A DNA stretch of 64,000 bases from Methanoregula sp. Lineage in GTDB: Archaea; Halobacteriota; Methanomicrobia; Methanomicrobiales; Methanospirillaceae. Made by a program: the position numbers and the translations under genes. The stretch lies in the NCBI GenBank assembly GCA_041645435.1, contig JBAZQB010000003.1, positions 124,001 to 188,000 of the forward strand, read 5' to 3'. The notes below the pieces were generated by a model that made no database searches, was not told the DNA's origin, and saw only the letters and a program-made list of their open reading frames with translations. Numbering within the stretch: the first letter of the stretch is position 1; every line of letters starts with the position of its first letter. Positions 61,813 to 64,000 of the stretch are shown one piece after another.

Positions 61813-62142
61813 ATGATCCGATTAGAAACTATGTTATATGTCGCAGCCAGGTGTCGTGTTCATATCGATTATTGCGAGGATTTTGCTCTTCAGGTTAAAC
61901 GAATAATTCCCCTTGTCCGTGCAGAGCCGGGATGTTCCCGATATGAACTCCATGCCAATGTCTTTGAAGAAGGACTGTTCGTCTTTTGCGAAGAGTGGGA
62001 GAGCCAGAAACATCTTGACAATCATATTGCCACTCCGCACATGCAGGAATATTTTGCAGGATGTGCTGAGTGGATGGCATCCCCAATCGAATTAACCCAG
62101 TATGAGGTGACGGGATGCAAGACGGTGGTGCTGGAGAAATAA
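61813..62142 (+). CDS. ABM-domain monooxygenase-like protein
   Basis: A 109-residue protein of the antibiotic biosynthesis monooxygenase (ABM) dimeric ferredoxin-like fold. I start at ATG 61813 (MIRLETMLYVAARCRV), with a further possible start at 61831, as the frame upstream is not family-like. Core: LVRAEPGCSRYELHANVFEE, FCEEWESQKHLDNHIATPHM and a closing EVTGCKTVVLEK. Relatives include YgiN-type quinol monooxygenases and heme-related enzymes. The reaction here is unknown. No operon partner. Confidence 0.8.
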   Translation: MIRLETMLYVAARCRVHIDYCEDFALQVKRIIPLVRAEPGCSRYELHANVFEEGLFVFCEEWESQKHLDNHIATPHMQEYFAGCAEWMASPIELTQYEVTGCKTVVLEK

Positions 62143-62610
62143 AAATTTTTGACAATTTGCGATGATGAAGAGATCCGTTTCCAGATTGTGATCCTTTGGT
62201 TCGGTTATTTCTACGACAATTAGGAGGGTGACCCCCTCTCTCCCCCAGAGGGGGAGGCAGCCCAAGGGGAGCGCCCCTTGACTCCCTGTTTATTCTTCCT
62301 TTTTTCCTGCAAATTTTCACTGATCTTCCGGTACCCTATCACAACATGCAGGCTGCCCACGAAGGCGATCAGAGACGATTGAAAAAAATCAAGTCGGATA
62401 AAACCTCATTGTCCCGCCGTGCCTAAATAGAGGCCCTGATGCGGGAAGCCATCGTTTCATATCAATAATTATACCGGTTTTCAGGATTCGGGAGCGAAAC
62501 CCGGTTACTAAATGCTAGTTTCTATTGAGCCCCCCTAAAAATCCACTTCGGTCCGCTCAGGAACCTGCACGGTCTTCCAGCGCAATCAAACAAAAAAAGA
62601 TTTGAGAAAA
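62143..62610. other. Intergenic stretch with two hairpins and a broken short frame
   Basis: Two perfect stems: CTCCCCC (62240-62246) with GGGGGAG (62250-62256), and AAGGGG (62264-62269) with CCCCTT (62274-62279). A short plus-strand frame from ATG 62346 (MQAAHEGDQRRLKKIKSDKT) stops at 62424 and resumes in frame (IEALMREAIVSYQ) to 62466-62468, which may be a remnant of a small gene. Confidence 0.4.
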
Positions 62611-63135
62611 TTACCGGTCCGAGAACTTCTCGACCACACGGACATTGTCACCGCGGACGGTGATCGGGATCGGGACAACGCTCTCGTAGAGCTCGACCGT
62701 GATCTCTTCCTTTGCGGAATCAACCCTTTTTACGACTGCCTTCTCACCCTTGAACGGCCCGGCAATCAGTTCAACAATCGTACCTTCATCGATACCGGCA
62801 ACGACCGGTTTCGGGATCAGGAAATGACCGACTTCTGCAAGGCTGGTCTCGCCTTTGATGACTGTGCGCGCGTGGGCAATCAGCTCCACGAGCTGCTCGA
62901 TGCGGTTCATCTTCTCCGGTGTTTCTACGAGCACGTAACCCTGCAGTTCATTGGGCACAATGATCGCAGTCACCTTGACATCCGTCGCCTTGGTGTCGAT
63001 TGCCTTGAGGATATTATCCGCTACCGTCCGTTCCTGCTTGGACGTGGTCTTTATCGCAAAGATCCGGTTGACAAAGACTTCCGGGGCGGCGGGAACCAGT
63101 GGCGCTGCGGGAGGAGCCTGGGGAGTCATAGCCAT
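62611..63135 (-). CDS. spt5: Transcription elongation factor Spt5 (NusG)
   Basis: Archaeal Spt5/NusG of 174 residues, a processivity factor for RNA polymerase. After an unusual Pro/Ala-rich N-terminal extension (TPQAPPAAPLVPAAPE, about residues 4-19) comes the NGN domain (IFAIKTTSKQERTVADNILK, VPNELQGYVLVE) and the KOW domain (AGPFKGEKAVVKRVDSAKEE). ATG 63135 begins five bases after the secE stop. In many archaea rpl11 follows; here it does not. Confidence 0.95.
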   Translation of the reverse strand: MAMTPQAPPAAPLVPAAPEVFVNRIFAIKTTSKQERTVADNILKAIDTKATDVKVTAIIVPNELQGYVLVETPEKMNRIEQLVELIAHARTVIKGETSLAEVGHFLIPKPVVAGIDEGTIVELIAGPFKGEKAVVKRVDSAKEEITVELYESVVPIPITVRGDNVRVVEKFSDR

Positions 63136-63140
63136 CAGGA

Positions 63141-63350
63141 TCAGAATCCGAGCAGTTTCTGGTGTTCGAATAATACGTAGATGACAAACCCGATCAGCCC
63201 GATGAGGAGCACACCAGCGGCAGCGACCGTTGCAATCTTTCCAAATTCTTCCCGTGTAGGGGTGCGCGCGAGTTTTAAGACCCGGAGGTACTTGCGGAAT
63301 AATTCCTCATGTATCGCGTCTGTCTTGAAATCAGGTTTTGATATTTCCAT
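63141..63350 (-). CDS. secE: Protein translocase subunit SecE (Sec61 gamma)
   Basis: A 69-residue single-helix subunit of the SecYE translocon. The N-terminal amphipathic helix (LFRKYLRVLKLARTPTREEF) is followed by one membrane helix (AGVLLIGLIGFVIYVLF). Typical length and position between ftsZ and nusG confirm the call. Confidence 0.95.
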   Translation of the reverse strand: MEISKPDFKTDAIHEELFRKYLRVLKLARTPTREEFGKIATVAAAGVLLIGLIGFVIYVLFEHQKLLGF

Positions 63351-63356
63351 ATTGAC

Positions 63357-64000
63357 TCACTTGAGAAAATCGATCTCAAACTGTTTCTGTACTTTGGGGG
63401 TAAGTTTCTCGCTCCGACCATATATTTGTGGCGACCGTACGCCCGTGACCACAAGCAGGGTCCGCATCTTGTTCTGCATGGCGGGATCGATCTGCGCACC
63501 CCAGATGATCCGGGCATTCGGGTCAACCCGGTTGTAGACTTCCTGCACCACACCCTCGGCTTCTTCCATGGTCATGTCCGGACCGCCCACCACATTGACG
63601 AGCGCAGCGGTTGCCCCGGATATATCCACATCGAGAAGCGGGGAACGGATCGCCTTTTTCACCGAGTCAGCTGCCTTGTCCTCGCTGTCACTCTCACCCA
63701 TACCGATCATGGCAACACCGCCGCGTTCCATGACCGTACGTACATCGGCAAAGTCGAGATTAACGAGACCGGGCATCGTGATCAGTTCGGTGATGCCCTT
63801 GACCGCACGCATCAGGACTTCATCGGCAATCTTGAACGCTGCTGAGAGCGGGAGCTTGGGTACGACTTCGAGCAGCCGGTCATTGGGCACAACAATGACC
63901 GTGTCCGCTACATCCCTGAGTCGTTCGAGGCCTGCCTCTGCATTCTCCATGCGGATGGCACCTTCCGCAGCGAATGGCAGGGTCACGACCGCGATCGTGA
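63357..64000 (-). CDS. ftsZ: Cell division protein FtsZ, 3' part
   Basis: C-terminal 214 or so residues of FtsZ, the tubulin-like GTPase of the division ring; the 5' part lies beyond the window. Visible stretches: TLPFAAEGAIRMENAEAGLE, VVPNDRLL, ITMPGLVNLDFADVRTVMER and GVAMIGMGES. These correspond to the loop T7 region that completes the neighbouring subunit's GTP site. It is followed by secE six bases on, the usual archaeal order. Confidence 0.95.
   Translation of the reverse strand, partial: TIAVVTLPFAAEGAIRMENAEAGLERLRDVADTVIVVPNDRLLEVVPKLPLSAAFKIADEVLMRAVKGITELITMPGLVNLDFADVRTVMERGGVAMIGMGESDSEDKAADSVKKAIRSPLLDVDISGATAALVNVVGGPDMTMEEAEGVVQEVYNRVDPNARIIWGAQIDPAMQNKMRTLLVVTGVRSPQIYGRSEKLTPKVQKQFEIDFLK

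Overview
This window comes from a methanogenic archaeon, most likely of the order Methanomicrobiales and close to Methanoregula. This is inferred from gene content: archaeal ribosomal proteins (P1/L12, P0/L10, L1, L11), Spt5/NusG, SecE, FtsZ, HypF, a DUF2180 protein beside an AqpM-type aquaporin, DUF1673-like membrane proteins, sulfide-type Thi4 enzymes and very large multi-PAS histidine kinases. No rRNA or tRNA gene was found by eye.

Layout. (1) 1-15.4 kb is accessory DNA. Nine copies of a GC-rich intergenic repeat, some joined to a hairpin element, separate a lipoprotein phosphoesterase, a VapBC-type toxin-antitoxin pair, an operon of proteins with an N-terminal GWCP-like motif, and AT-rich islands. 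The islands hold an OLD-family nuclease and a two-gene ATPase/DUF4435 system that looks like PARIS anti-phage defence. (2) 15.4-22.9 kb is core-like: a DEAD/DEAH helicase with two HTH regulators, HypF and a glycosyltransferase. (3) 23-30.2 kb is a redox and iron region: LUD protein, ferredoxin, a broken flavin oxidoreductase, a small HTH protein, an encapsulin shell with its ferritin-like cargo, superoxide dismutase, a small Hsp20-like protein and a COG4315 lipoprotein. (4) 30.4-35.8 kb is a response regulator and a 1353-residue sensor kinase. (5) 36-36.9 kb is a HepT/MntA pair whose HepT gene has an in-frame stop; it is bracketed by two copies of a short repeat. (6) 37.0-39.4 kb is the L11-L1-P0-P1 operon.

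(7) 39.5-62.6 kb is a mixed accessory block: PIN protein, AP-superfamily phosphodiesterase, YgiT/DUF4258 pair, SET protein, two Thi4 paralogues with a stand-alone ThiN domain, DUF2180 plus aquaporin, and three tandem related PAS kinases, one of which appears to be a pseudokinase. (8) 62.6-64 kb holds nusG, secE and the 3' part of ftsZ. In many archaea nusG is directly followed by rpl11 on the same strand. Here both halves keep that strand and order but lie 23 kb apart, so block 7 looks like an insertion into, or rearrangement of, this cluster.

The strongest candidates for something new are the hairpin element whose stem arms differ between copies yet stay complementary, the GWCP-motif operon, and the kinase cluster with a decayed member.
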